Both the position numbers and the translations under genes were made by a program. Below are positions 46,678-56,634 of a DNA stretch of 64,000 nt, piece by piece. Position 1 is the stretch's first letter. Every line of letters starts with the position of its first letter. The DNA is from CBDBJL01 sp965206365 (GTDB taxonomy: Bacteria; Pseudomonadota; Alphaproteobacteria; JABAAW01; JAHZMA01): assembly GCA_965206365.1 (NCBI GenBank), contig CBDBJL010000016.1:62001-126000 (forward strand), given 5' to 3'. Below the pieces are notes generated by a model that was not told the DNA's origin, did no database searches, and saw only the letters and a program-made list of their open reading frames with translations.

Positions 46678-48351
46678 TTACATATTTTTAATAATATTAT
46701 CCGCACTATCACACACCGCCAAAGTACGGTTATGTAAAATTGCAATATTATCGGCAAGTTCTAAAAAATTACGCGAATGCGTTACCAAAATCATGGTTTT
46801 CCCAAGCTTTTTCAAGGTATCAATCGAATTGCGTAAATCCAGTAAAGCCTTTTGATCTAACTGCGCTGTAACCGCATCAAGAACAATAATTTGTGGCATC
46901 CCAAAAAGTGCCCGCGCAATCGCAATTCGCTGTTTCAAACCATAAGGAACCGTATCATTTCCAACCGCAATCTCGGTTGAGTAAGATTTCTCTAAATTTC
47001 TAATATGGGAATCCGCCCCTGCCAATTTTGCCACATTAATCACATCATCCTCACGTGCATGCGGAGTAAAACGACAAATATTCTCAGAAATTGTCCCTGG
47101 CAACAAATCAATTTCTTGTGGCAAATAACCAATATGGCTGCCTAAAAATTCTTGATCCCATTCACTATATTCCACTTCATCAACCCGAATGCTACCTTCA
47201 TAATCTTCAATCCCTGCCAGTAATTTACACAGCATCGATTTTCCACTGCCAATATTACCGATCACACCTAAAACTTCGCCAGCGTGAATCGTAAGCGCAG
47301 GAATTTGAAGCACAGGATCAATGAGATTAGGAGAAATGATTTTAACATCTTGTAGCTGAATTTTGCCTTTGATCTCACGCGCCCAATAATCGCGCTTCTT
47401 ATCGAGTGGCCGCAAACGTTGGGAAATTTTAGGCTGTTGCAATTGCGCTTTCACCCATAACCGCAGCAAATGATTTAAATCCATAATCGGGCGCAAAGCA
47501 AAAAAACCTACCCACAAAACTGCAAGTAACAACCCTTCTTGAAACAATAGGCTCTGACTCATAATCACAGGCGTTAACGCCAAGCTCGCAAAATAAAGAA
47601 ACCGAATCAGATTCTGAAACAATAACATCCGAGAGGCTTGCTGCATATGAAACAAAAGCTCACGCATCCGCGATAACACCCATATTTGTCGCATATGAAC
47701 ATAAAGTCCCATCGCAAGCATCGTTCTGCCAGCATTTCTGATCGTTTCTAATTTATCTAACGTCGCACTGCCAACATCCTCTGCCCGCCTTTGCCGTGCG
47801 CGACTAGTACGCAGAATAAAGCCCAAAAGAAGCAACATAAAAATAGCACTTACACTAAAAATTATACCAGCTTCTTGATCTAACCAAAAAGCCGCTACCA
47901 ACCAAAAGGGTAATGAAAATAACTCAAGCAAGGCCTTGTGAACCCCTTGCAATTGCGAATTGCGTAACTGCACAATGTCACGTAAAATACCATAACGTGT
48001 GAAAACTGAATCACCGATTTTTGTATTAGAGATTCCATAACCGCGAAACAGCTGATCATAGAGCATCGGGGTAAATAAAATTTCATAACGATGATGTAAC
48101 CGAAAAATTAGTTTTTCGATACAATAATCTAAAAAACATGCAAAAATTAAAATAAATCCGACCAGAGAGATAAAATACCAGATAGCTCCATTCGTAATCG
48201 CAATCTCTTCTAGCCCCAAAAATAATATGGCAATGGCAAGCAAAGCAAATTGACGCACCAACACAAAAAAAACAACCACCAAAAGTGGAAGTTTTATTTT
48301 TCGTTTTGCCGCAGCATATTTCTTTTTATAATCCTTACGAGGTTTTGCCAT
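46678..48351 (-). CDS. ABC exporter (type I secretion-like) with degenerate ATPase motifs
   Basis: 557 aa half-transporter. A basic lead is followed by about five or six membrane helices (about 20-310) and a nucleotide-binding domain. Walker A is intact (GNIGSGKSMLCKLLAG). So are the Q-loop (IGYLPQEIDLLPGT), a D-loop-like AQLD and the H-loop (ILVTHSRNF). But the signature motif reads VPYGLKQRIAIARAL where LSGGQ is expected, and Walker B reads IIVLDAVT, with Ala where the catalytic Glu normally sits. The frame is intact and the rest resembles PrtD-type exporters. Either one site of the dimer is non-canonical or hydrolysis is impaired. Encoded between a FlaG-like protein gene and an adaptor-like gene. 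Confidence 0.8.
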   Translation of the reverse strand: MAKPRKDYKKKYAAAKRKIKLPLLVVVFFVLVRQFALLAIAILFLGLEEIAITNGAIWYFISLVGFILIFACFLDYCIEKLIFRLHHRYEILFTPMLYDQLFRGYGISNTKIGDSVFTRYGILRDIVQLRNSQLQGVHKALLELFSLPFWLVAAFWLDQEAGIIFSVSAIFMLLLLGFILRTSRARQRRAEDVGSATLDKLETIRNAGRTMLAMGLYVHMRQIWVLSRMRELLFHMQQASRMLLFQNLIRFLYFASLALTPVIMSQSLLFQEGLLLAVLWVGFFALRPIMDLNHLLRLWVKAQLQQPKISQRLRPLDKKRDYWAREIKGKIQLQDVKIISPNLIDPVLQIPALTIHAGEVLGVIGNIGSGKSMLCKLLAGIEDYEGSIRVDEVEYSEWDQEFLGSHIGYLPQEIDLLPGTISENICRFTPHAREDDVINVAKLAGADSHIRNLEKSYSTEIAVGNDTVPYGLKQRIAIARALFGMPQIIVLDAVTAQLDQKALLDLRNSIDTLKKLGKTMILVTHSRNFLELADNIAILHNRTLAVCDSADNIIKNM

Positions 48352-48572
48352 TTTCTACCTAAACAAATTCTCAATCGCCACAAGTTTAGATAACATATCT
48401 AGCACAAAAATGGGAATAAACTTTAAAACAACCCCAAAAAAGAAACGTCACCACCTGCAAATGTCACACAAACACTCACCGAAAGTAGAACCCCACAAGC
48501 AACAACGCATAGTCGCGGGTGCAACCCACTTATAATCTAATCAACAAAGCAAACCATTATAGGAACAAAAAA

Positions 48573-49220
48573 TTAAGCATTCTCGAGAATACCTCTTTGC
48601 TCATTCGTAGCTGTTTGCACCTCTTGCCTAGCAACAAAGCTCTGCTCTACCACATCAGCTGTAATCTGCGCTTGAACGCGTACGGCTCCAGCAGTATCAT
48701 CCACCACTGGCACTTCACGTGCCGCAATGGCTCTATTTTCACTTAAAAGCCGCTCTGTATCAGATACTCTAACCGTTGCAATGGCAACCTCTTCTTCCAC
48801 TGGCAATGGCAAATCTTGTACTGGTGCTGGTGCTGCCTCGTCCGTATCCTCACTTGCCTGACGACGAATCGCTGCCGGATCAAAATCAAAATCACTACGA
48901 GGCGGAATACTAACCAAAGCCACTTCCGTACGTGGATCAACAAAATCAAGATAAAGTTGAGAATCAACCGGATCAAAATCTACCCGCACCTGTACATCGC
49001 CACTGGCTTCAACTCCAAGCGAAGCTTGGCGGTCTTGATATTGTTCGGCATCATTATTCGCACCATTATCCAAATCAATAACATCTGTCACGCTTTGTAC
49101 AACAGCATCAGGATTCCTAATATCGGTAGCTGTTCCCCCATTCGCTAAACCCGCATTCGGGGCTTGTTGCTGTTCCGTTGGAGGATTGAAAGCCGTTGGA
49201 ACTAACTGAATTTCAGCCAT
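48573..49220 (-). CDS. Acidic protein with a FlaG-like segment
   Basis: 215 aa, function unknown. AAGGAG lies 8 nt before ATG. It has no signal peptide or membrane helix. Composition is rich in Asp, Glu, Ala, Val and Gln and poor in Cys and Lys, typical of secreted, disordered-flanked proteins. Residues about 78-108 (VRVDFDPVDSQLYLDFVD, then VALVSIPPR) resemble the conserved core of FlaG (beta strands ending in IP-x). It is 221 nt upstream of the ABC exporter on the same strand, so it may be the substrate or a partner of that exporter. No RTX repeats are present. Family assignment is tentative. Confidence 0.75.
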   Translation of the reverse strand: MAEIQLVPTAFNPPTEQQQAPNAGLANGGTATDIRNPDAVVQSVTDVIDLDNGANNDAEQYQDRQASLGVEASGDVQVRVDFDPVDSQLYLDFVDPRTEVALVSIPPRSDFDFDPAAIRRQASEDTDEAAPAPVQDLPLPVEEEVAIATVRVSDTERLLSENRAIAAREVPVVDDTAGAVRVQAQITADVVEQSFVARQEVQTATNEQRGILENA

Positions 49221-49699
49221 AATTACTTCTCCTTAAAAAAACATCTTATCGCAGACCAACACATACAAACCATACATCTTCTCGTCTACGATTCTCTATT
49301 TGCTCTTCAAAAACCAAAGCACACAACCACTCACATGCTGAAAGTAACTAATGCCGGCCCCGAACCTTAAGGTAAAATTTTGCAGGTCAGATTTCGTTTG
49401 CCCTTTTACCTTAAGAGAACGATTTCGGAGCAATAATAAAACACCCTCGCAGATAGCCCCAAACATCTGTAATCCTGAAGAAAAGATTTGCAAAAACATC
49501 GCGAACCAAAAATCACCCAATTTTTACAAAACGCTGTAAGCTATCTAACTTCTCACTATAGCCCGATTAGACATAATGTGCAAGGAAACCCTCAATTCCA
49601 GATAGAATTTTGTTGTAACATCAAAATAATATGCCTTAATAAATACGCATAACCTGCAATAAAATACAATCATTACAATAGGATATGCCAGGAAACCCT
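49221..49699. other. Intergenic region with a 12-bp inverted repeat
   Basis: About 480 bases upstream of the FlaG-like gene. A perfect 12-bp inverted repeat, CTTAAGGTAAAA (49366-49377) and TTTTACCTTAAG (49404-49415), encloses 26 bases. The short open frames here (for example 49296-49520 minus) lack ribosome binding sites and recognisable features. I see no gene. Confidence 0.55.
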
Positions 49700-50557
49700 T
49701 TAATATTGTCTTGGATTATAACCCAAGCTTTTATTTTTCCAATTTTTAATGGCTTCTTGCAAGCGCGAATCAGGCGAATCAGGCAACATAATTTGCAATA
49801 TAATCAAAAAATCACCTGCTAATTGTTTTGATGTGGCCTGCACCCCTCTACCTTTTAGCCTTAATCGGCTTCCCGTAGAAGAATTAGCCGGCACCATAAG
49901 CTCAATCGTACCGGTTAAAGTTTCCACCTTTACCTTTCCACCCAAAACAGCCTCATCTATTGATATCGGTAAATTTACAACAATATTGCGCCCCTCACGG
50001 TACATTTTCTTATCGGGGCGCACAAAAATCTCAGCATATGAATCACCCCCATGCCTACCCTGCCCGCGCAACCGTAATTTAACGCCAGTTTCCACACCTG
50101 CGGGCACCTTAACACTCACTTGGCGTCCATCATCTAACGTTACATAGGTTGTACAACCTAAAACAGCATCAGCAAAATCTATTTCCGTAGCAATCGTAAC
50201 ATCTTTTCTAACGCTTTTTTGATAATCTGCATGCTTATCTGTAAACAGCCCGCCAGAATCTTGAAAGATACCTTGCCATGATTCATCAAACATACCAAAA
50301 TCATTTTGTTGCCCTCGCGAGGAATTTCCACCAGCACCAGACCAAGAACCAAACCCACCAAGATCATATTGTTCGCGTTGTTTCGGGTCTTTTAAAATAT
50401 CGTAAGCGGCGTTAATTTCTTGAAATCGCTTCAAATTTTCTTCATCACCAGGATGAGTATCGGGGTGGTGTTGCTTTGCCAAATTACGATAAACATTTTT
50501 AATTTCATGAGTATCAGCATCACGCTTTACGCCCAATATATTGTAAGGATCTTGCAT
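49700..50557 (-). CDS. DnaJ-family co-chaperone (CbpA-like, no zinc finger)
   Basis: 285 aa. The J domain (residues 4-65) has HPD at 31-33 and KDPKQREQYDLGGFG at its end. A Gly/Ser/Phe-rich linker and the two-part DnaJ C-terminal substrate-binding domain follow (TLDDGRQVSVKVPAGVETG, LRLRGQGRHGG, GRNIVVNLPISIDEAVLGG). The four CxxCxGxG zinc repeats of DnaJ are absent, so this is a class II (CbpA/DnaJ1-like) protein that stimulates Hsp70. It stands alone. Confidence 0.93.
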   Translation of the reverse strand: MQDPYNILGVKRDADTHEIKNVYRNLAKQHHPDTHPGDEENLKRFQEINAAYDILKDPKQREQYDLGGFGSWSGAGGNSSRGQQNDFGMFDESWQGIFQDSGGLFTDKHADYQKSVRKDVTIATEIDFADAVLGCTTYVTLDDGRQVSVKVPAGVETGVKLRLRGQGRHGGDSYAEIFVRPDKKMYREGRNIVVNLPISIDEAVLGGKVKVETLTGTIELMVPANSSTGSRLRLKGRGVQATSKQLAGDFLIILQIMLPDSPDSRLQEAIKNWKNKSLGYNPRQY

Positions 50558-50779
50558 GTATGATTCTTGAATAAAATAATAAAATAGTATAAGGTAACCT
50601 TGTACTATAACCCAATAACTCGCAATAGCCTTAGAAATTTTACTATAGATTTGATTTTATCCACAAAAAAGGTTACAATATAAGAGTTATTAAAGATAAA
50701 TGGTAAGAAATATTCTGCAAAGAGATTTGTTTCAATAAAAAACATTACTTAATGATATAATATTCGGGAGGACTGAATA

Positions 50780-51256
50780 ATGAATATAACAAAACGCTCG
50801 ATTTTGCTTTTCGGGCTAATAATCTGGTGCGTTGCCCTGATTCATGGTTCAATGATCAATGCACAAAACATAGATACTAATTTTGAAACTACAGCACAAA
50901 AAGCGATCATTGATGCAATCAACCAAAATAAAGCTCTCAAAGAGATCATCACACAAAGTAATATTTCCACAACGAATCTTAAGGCTCAAACCGAAACTTT
51001 AAATCTACTTCCTTTAAGTTCATCTGCCTTGGATGTTACATTCAAATCTCAATTCTCGCAGATGAGTATTGCTGGTATTCCCGCAATTTTATGGTTGGTT
51101 ATTAGTTTTTCCGGTCTTTTAAGTTTTATTATGATGATCATTATTATCATCGCATGGCGTCGAAAAGTGTTCAAAAGCAATTCATCTTCGCAATATTATC
51201 CGCACCATATTTATCGTTCTCATAACCGCCATGGCCATCATCGACATTTTCTCTAA
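50780..51256 (+). CDS. Small membrane protein with His-rich tail
   Basis: 158 aa, not recognised. GGAGG lies about 7 nt before ATG. An N-terminal signal peptide (SILLFGLIIWCVALIHG, cleavage near INAQ) is followed by a Thr/Gln/Asn-rich stretch, one strong membrane helix (about 98-126) and a cytoplasmic or periplasmic tail with nine His among the last 30 residues (including HNRHGHHRHFL). Metal binding is a guess. It stands alone. Confidence 0.65.
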   Translation: MNITKRSILLFGLIIWCVALIHGSMINAQNIDTNFETTAQKAIIDAINQNKALKEIITQSNISTTNLKAQTETLNLLPLSSSALDVTFKSQFSQMSIAGIPAILWLVISFSGLLSFIMMIIIIIAWRRKVFKSNSSSQYYPHHIYRSHNRHGHHRHFL

Positions 51257-51383
51257 GACAAAAAAGACTTCTTTACGGTTTATTGCGTATCTATATGCGC
51301 AACAAATCTTAACACGAAGCCTTGTAAATTTATTTTTTGCCCTGCTTATGGATTCAAAAAATAGTTTCTGGCTTGATGATCGC

Positions 51384-52731
51384 TTAGCCATATAAAAAAC
51401 AAAGACAATAATACAAAGCTCTTTCAAACTGAGCAGAACTGTGCTGATAAGTTAAATGTGACCCTATTTCAGCATTATTCCAATAAGCGTAGCGGGGCCC
51501 ACTTAGCAACCGATCCAGCAAACGAATATCTAAATCAAGACGAACATATTGCCTTGATTGATCCTGAAAATAATTTTCTAACATCACCTTTTCAACTCCC
51601 ATAGACGTAGAAAATTTATACCCCCAATCTTTTCCAAAACCCAAAATAATTTCAGTATCTGAATCAAAAACCATTTCCTTCGCTTTCATTTGAAACCTGA
51701 GCACAACCTTTGTAATATTTTTTTCAATATTTTGCAAAATTTCTGCATCAATAAACTCATATTCATAATCATATTTTAAAGATTTAATTTCACGAATATA
51801 ATCATCTTGCGCTAAACCAAAGGGTACACATGCCGATGAATCTATCAAGCGTTCTTTGAATCTAAATTTTTGTAGCTGTTCAAGCACAACAAGCTCACTG
51901 TTTACTTGCAAACCCTGCTTAATGCGATTCCCAGCATCGTGAATGGAAGGAACCCCTCGCGATACATTACGATCGGCAAATTTTCCTCCTAAAAAATATG
52001 TGCCGGCAAATGGAATAAATATCTTTGGGCAGACAAGGTTAACAAACTGCTTGGCCTGATCAATAAACTGTTTTTCCTTCGCTAATACAGCCCGAATCCG
52101 CTCACTTTCATCGGAAAAATAGAAACATTGAGGATAAGGACCCGCCCCCGCATAACCCACCAATAAAACATCGATATTATCCACAAGCCCATTACTCAAA
52201 ATCGTGTCGCAAGCAAGCTCGTAAGGGCAATCATTAACATTGAGAAGTCTGTTGCCGTTTGCATCTTCAAATAACGCCAACGTATCTATATTTAATTGCA
52301 AATAATCACCTTCAGCATTTCCACATCCAAAAAACCGCCCACATAATTCTGGGTTGCAATTATCGGCAGAAAAAATTTGAATAAATGATTGGTCATCAAA
52401 AAAGAATTTTTCTCCATGCGCTAACTCAATAACATCAAAACCCAAAAAATTAATTTTCTTCTTTAAAAAATCAGACTGGAATTTATGGATAACAACCGGG
52501 GTTGATTTATCTTTTAGCAAACCCAATGTTTTTTTCACTTAAATGATCCGGATGAATATGACTCACAAATATGTAATCATACTGCAACTGAGATATTTTA
52601 TCTTCAGGAAACGGTGGATAAGCAAACCAACTCCCATAATACTCACCCGAAGATAACCACGGATCCGTAAGAATTCTTGTCTTCCCAATCGTGACAATCT
52701 GTGTTGATGATTGCAAATGTTGAATGAACAT
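51384..52731 (-). pseudogene. MBL-fold metallohydrolase split by a frameshift in an A7 run
   Basis: Two frames form one protein of about 440 aa. 52731-52507 holds the N-terminus and the metallo-beta-lactamase motif VSHIHPDHLSEK. The rest (to 51384) includes CGRFFGCGNAEGDYLQLN, LLNVNDCPYELACD and the tail WNNAEIGSHLTYQ. The latter features resemble CMP-sialate hydroxylase-like MBL proteins found in glycan clusters. The break is at an A7 run in the coding strand (plus 52529-52535); removing or adding a base joins SEK to TLGLLKDKST. It starts 10 nt after the restored end of the TylF-like gene. Confidence 0.75.
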
Positions 52732-52741
52732 ATCTCAAGCC

Positions 52742-53474
52742 TTACCCGATTTTCTTAAGTGCCAACACCGGTTGGCGACTGATCACATTGGCAATCGCAA
52801 TCTTCTAAAAATTCAAGTAATGCGACCGTTTCCCCGGGCCATATCGAGCTGATTGCCTCATCAAATACAATGAAACCTCCAATAAATAACCGTTCTTTCA
52901 AAAAAGACAATGCTTTTTTGACAGGTTCGTATAGATCAAAATCTATATATGCAAAAGACACCATTACTTCAGGATTATCCGTGGCAAAATTGGGAATTGT
53001 CTCAGTTGCATCGCCAACGACCAAATGAACATAATTTTCATAATTAAACAAATCAACAGCGTCTCTAAGAATGGCTTCATCCCCTTCATACATGCCCACC
53101 ATTTTTCTGCTTTTTATGCTATCATGAGCACAAGGATCAGGCAACCCGGCAAAATTATCAAAACCAATTACCAATTTAGGCGAGTTGGGAGCCAACAAAT
53201 CAAGAGTTTTTGCCAAAAACAACAAATTAGCTCCTTTCCATGTCCCAAACTCAAGAACATGTCCTGGTATCGCTATCGTTTGCTTCAAAAATTCATATGT
53301 TGCAATTTTATTACCCAATGTTTGCTTCCCAGCATAGAGTGCAAAATGATCTATATAATCATAAATACCATTCTTTTGATTCTTATTTTCAAGCTTTTTT
53401 GCAAAAACCTTTCGTTTTTCTAAGAACTCATCATCCTCAACCATAAATTTATCATTTAAATCTGCTAATCTCAC
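52742..53474 (-). pseudogene. TylF/macrocin O-methyltransferase-like gene with a C-terminal frameshift
   Basis: GTG 53474 with GGAGGT 8 nt upstream. The 239-codon frame carries the SAM motif HVLEFGTWKGANLLFLA, GFDNFAGLPDP and FAYIDFDLYEPVKKAL, the TylF-like sugar O-methyltransferase pattern. It ends CDCQCDQSPTGVGT at 52755, but the overlapping frame reads NVISRQPVLALKKIG to a stop at 52742-52744, which is the usual family tail. A one-base lesion near 52775-52790 is therefore likely. The catalytic core is intact, so activity may persist. It is upstream of the MBL pseudogene in the same operon. Confidence 0.75.
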
Positions 53475-53564
53475 TTAAAGCTACCTCCAAAAAACTAAAA
53501 TTTACCATAAACGCTAACCTCAATCAACAAAAAGCACTGATTTAACCTGCCCGCAATCATGTTT

Positions 53565-53593
53565 TTTACTATATTTTACAGTGAAATTATATT
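53565..53593 (+). promoter_or_regulatory. Candidate promoter of rnpB
   Basis: TTTACT (53565-53570) and TATATT (53588-53593) with 17-bp spacing, ending about 11 nt before the first paired base of the RNase P RNA. Confidence 0.4.
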
Positions 53594-53604
53594 ACACTAA
53601 ATCT

Positions 53605-53952
53605 TGCAGGCGACTGGGCGAGCGCACCTGAATCTCAGGTGAGGAAAGTCCGGGCTCCACGGAAAGAGAATGCTGATTAATTGTCAGCTCGTCGCGTAAA
53701 GCGATGGCGGGAAAGTGCCACAGAAAGAAAACCGCCCTATTTCAATAGGGTAAGGGTGCAAAGGTGTGGTAAGAGCGCACCGCGTCAGCTGGTGACAGTG
53801 GCGGCAAGGTAAACCCCATTCGGAGCAAAACCAAACAAGATTTCTATATGTCTTTCCGCATTGAAATTTGGGTAGGTTGCTAGAGCGTTATGGCAACATA
53901 ACGTCCAGATGAATGCTCGCTTAAACAGAACCCGGCTTATAGGTCGCCTGCA
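53605..53952 (+). ncRNA. rnpB: RNase P RNA (class A)
   Basis: The terminal helix P1 is formed by TGCAGGCGAC (53605-53614) and GTCGCCTGCA (53943-53952). The universally conserved GAGGAAAGTCCGGGCTCC lies at about 53641-53658, and ACAGAACCCGGCTTATAGG precedes the 3' P1 strand. Length (about 348 nt) and the AAGGGTGCAAAGGTG element fit bacterial type A ribozyme RNA, which matures tRNA 5' ends. The protein subunit gene is not in the window. Confidence 0.97.
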
Positions 53953-54204
53953 TTTTATCTTACGGTTCATCGCATCTGCAAAAATAATAGCATTTTCCAA
54001 TGCGATCTTCGCGCCCTTATTGTTGACTGCGATTACGGTTAATTGGGGTTACCTTGCTTTTGTACATTGGCTCTCGCTCCTCACTTGCTCCCATCCTTTT
54101 TATTCCTGAGTTGTGTTTATAGCCCCAATCATTGCCACTTAATGCTACAAATCCAGGATAACAATAAAGCTTGACTGCTTCGATCGCAATGCCTAAAATG
54201 CCCT

Positions 54205-55221
54205 ATGTTACCAACCTATCTGATAACAGGCGCAGCAGGCTTTGTTGGTGCCAACCTTACTTATGCGTTACTCAATAACCAAGAATGCGATGTTATTGCG
54301 GTGGATAATTTTTCACAAAGTGAAAAGTTCCATAATCTTGTAGATTGCAATATTAGCGATTATTACGATAAATCCGAACTTTTAGGGGTTCTTAAACAAT
54401 TGGATGGCAAAATCACTGCCATTTTGCATCAAGGGGCTTGCAGCGACACCATGGAAAGCGATGGGCGCTATATGATGGCAAATAATTACCGTTACTCATG
54501 CGATTTGCTTCAATGGGCAAATCAGCAAAAAATTCCATTCCTCTATGCTTCCAGCGCAGCAGTTTATGGCAGTAATACCCAATTTATTAGTCAACGCCAA
54601 TATGAAAAGCCCTTAAACATTTATGGCTATTCTAAATTTTTATTCGATCAATTTCTACGCCATAAAATTGCCAATCACGAAATTGATATTCCGGTGATTG
54701 GATTTCGTTATTTTAATATTTACGGTCCGCGCGAGGCCCATAAGGGGCGCATGGCATCGGTGGCCTATCACCATTTTCAGCAATATCAACAACAAGGCTA
54801 TGTTAATTTATTCAAAGGTTCCGGCGGTTATGGAAATGGCCAACAATGCCGTGATTTTATTTATATTGATGATGTTGTAGCTCTTAATCTACATTTCCTA
54901 GCAAGAAGCTTAGCGGGTGAAAAATTTGCTAATATTGTAAATTTAGGCACGGGACGCGCCCAAAGCTTTAATGATTTATCTATGGGCATGATTAATGCTT
55001 GCCGCATCAAAACTGGCAAACCTGCCCTATCTCTCGCTGAACTCGTTGCACAAAATAGTATCCGCTATATCGATTTCCCCGAAGCTTTGATCGGAAAATA
55101 CCAGCATTACACCCAAGCTGAAATCAGCTGTTTGCGCAACGCTTCCAATGATCAATTATACGAATTTACCGATGTCGCCATCGGCACAGCAAAATATTGC
55201 GACTGGTTAAGTCAATCTTAA
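54205..55221 (+). CDS. hldD: ADP-L-glycero-D-manno-heptose 6-epimerase
   Basis: 338 aa extended SDR enzyme that makes the L,D-heptose donor for LPS inner core. N-terminal LITGAAGFVGANLTYAL binds NADP. LHQGACSDTMESDGR is diagnostic for HldD, YGYSKFLFDQFLR carries the YxxxK catalytic pair, and FRYFNIYGPREAHKGRMASV is the substrate region. No other heptose genes are nearby. There is no obvious Shine-Dalgarno before ATG 54205. Confidence 0.96.
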   Translation: MLPTYLITGAAGFVGANLTYALLNNQECDVIAVDNFSQSEKFHNLVDCNISDYYDKSELLGVLKQLDGKITAILHQGACSDTMESDGRYMMANNYRYSCDLLQWANQQKIPFLYASSAAVYGSNTQFISQRQYEKPLNIYGYSKFLFDQFLRHKIANHEIDIPVIGFRYFNIYGPREAHKGRMASVAYHHFQQYQQQGYVNLFKGSGGYGNGQQCRDFIYIDDVVALNLHFLARSLAGEKFANIVNLGTGRAQSFNDLSMGMINACRIKTGKPALSLAELVAQNSIRYIDFPEALIGKYQHYTQAEISCLRNASNDQLYEFTDVAIGTAKYCDWLSQS

Positions 55222-55456
55222 GCCCGATAAAAAGACTAAAATTCTAGTAATCTTAATGTTTTTCTTCCCGCGATAAGCGTTTCTTAAATTAAAAACTGGG
55301 AAATATAAAATAATTAGGATTTGTTTCCAGCTGTTTATCCAAAAAACATCTAGCATTGAAACAATACGACACCGAATTTTTTGCCGATTAGGTCATCATT
55401 TTTTGAAGCTTGGGTTCACAATAATCTGATAAATTTTTATCATAATAGCTGTATTT

Positions 55457-56634
55457 CAGCTCATCAAATCACCAATATTTGCGTTACAAAAAACCTTCAT
55501 GTTATGAATAACAATATCAGGTTTATATGCGATAATTGCTTTATTATGAGTTTTACAGATCATATCATTTTGATAAATATTACTTGTAATAACAAAAAAC
55601 TATTCGCTAATGCGCTTTTCATCGGAGGCATATTGAAAAACGAATCATGCTGAATATAAACTTTTATCATGTTATTTGTATTAATACTTGAATATAAATT
55701 TACATCTTGCTGACTACCATAAGAATTTTGTATAATCTTTTGCAGTTCCTGATTCATGGCTGAAGTTGCTATTGTTTCGTAGCCAGGGTTTTTAACAGTC
55801 GCAATTGTTGAATCATATTCAAAATGATAACCCGAGATCGAAGCGAGCTCGCCACTATTATAGATTTTTCTTCTATATGAAAATATGTTTTATCTAAATT
55901 AATATTTCTCTCTCGTAAATAATTATATATGGCATTATAGCTATGGTTGATCCCTAACCCACTCCAATGGGTATCAGTTTTATCATATAAAATGCTTTTC
56001 TTTTCACTTTTAATAATTTTTTTCTTAAATCCAGAATTGGAAAATCCGGATAACGATGCAATAATTCTGCCATAATTTGCTCAAGCCTTGTTACAGGTTT
56101 AGATCTGGAAACAACATTCGACATGTAACGAGGCAGATATTCTGGATAAATTGTCTGTTTATTAGAAACAACAACGAATAAATAGTCAATGTTATTCGTT
56201 TTTAAAAACTGCCAATTTTGATATAAATTATCAACAATCTCTTTTAATTGATATTTCTTAAATGGCACCAATCCTAAAATATCTTTTACTTGTCCAAATT
56301 CATTAATATATAACCAATCTTGCTGACCAAAAAAATACAACCTATCAACTGTCGAAATATTATTAGATAAAATAAATCTACTGCCAAGACCAATAACAAC
56401 ATTTCTAAAACCAAAATGATCTTGGTAATGAGGTGTAAATTGTTCTGGGAAACGTTTAATATTTAATTTCCCATTGGCACGTCGTGCCTTTGGTAATGGT
56501 GCTAATAATCTATTTTCTTTTAAATTCAATTCAATGTTTTTTGCGAAGCCAAAAATATTATCTAATGTTGGTAATGCCAGAATAGTAAAAAATAAAATAA
56601 TAAGAACAACGTTATAAAATTTTGATGCATCCGA
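55457..56634 (-). pseudogene. AlgX/AlgJ-like acetyltransferase/SGNH-type gene with several frameshifts
   Basis: Three or four frames assemble into an AlgX/AlgJ-type protein: FTPHYQDHFGFRNVVIGLGS, YLFVVVSNKQTIYPEYLPRY, then in another frame FYDKTDTHWSGLGINHSYNA (the DxxH pair), then ISGYHFEYDSTIATVKNPGY and IQHDSFFNMPPMKSALANSF, and finally YKPDIVIHNM to a stop at 55457-55459. Breaks lie near 55985-55992, 55845-55860 and 55590-55600. Such proteins work with a membrane MBOAT to O-acetylate exopolysaccharide or alginate. The gene begins in the frame fused to the tail of the MBOAT pseudogene. Confidence 0.85.

Noticed and set aside
49296..49539. Two overlapping short frames upstream of the FlaG-like gene
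   Set aside because: No ribosome binding sites, no family signal and unusual composition; treated as intergenic.
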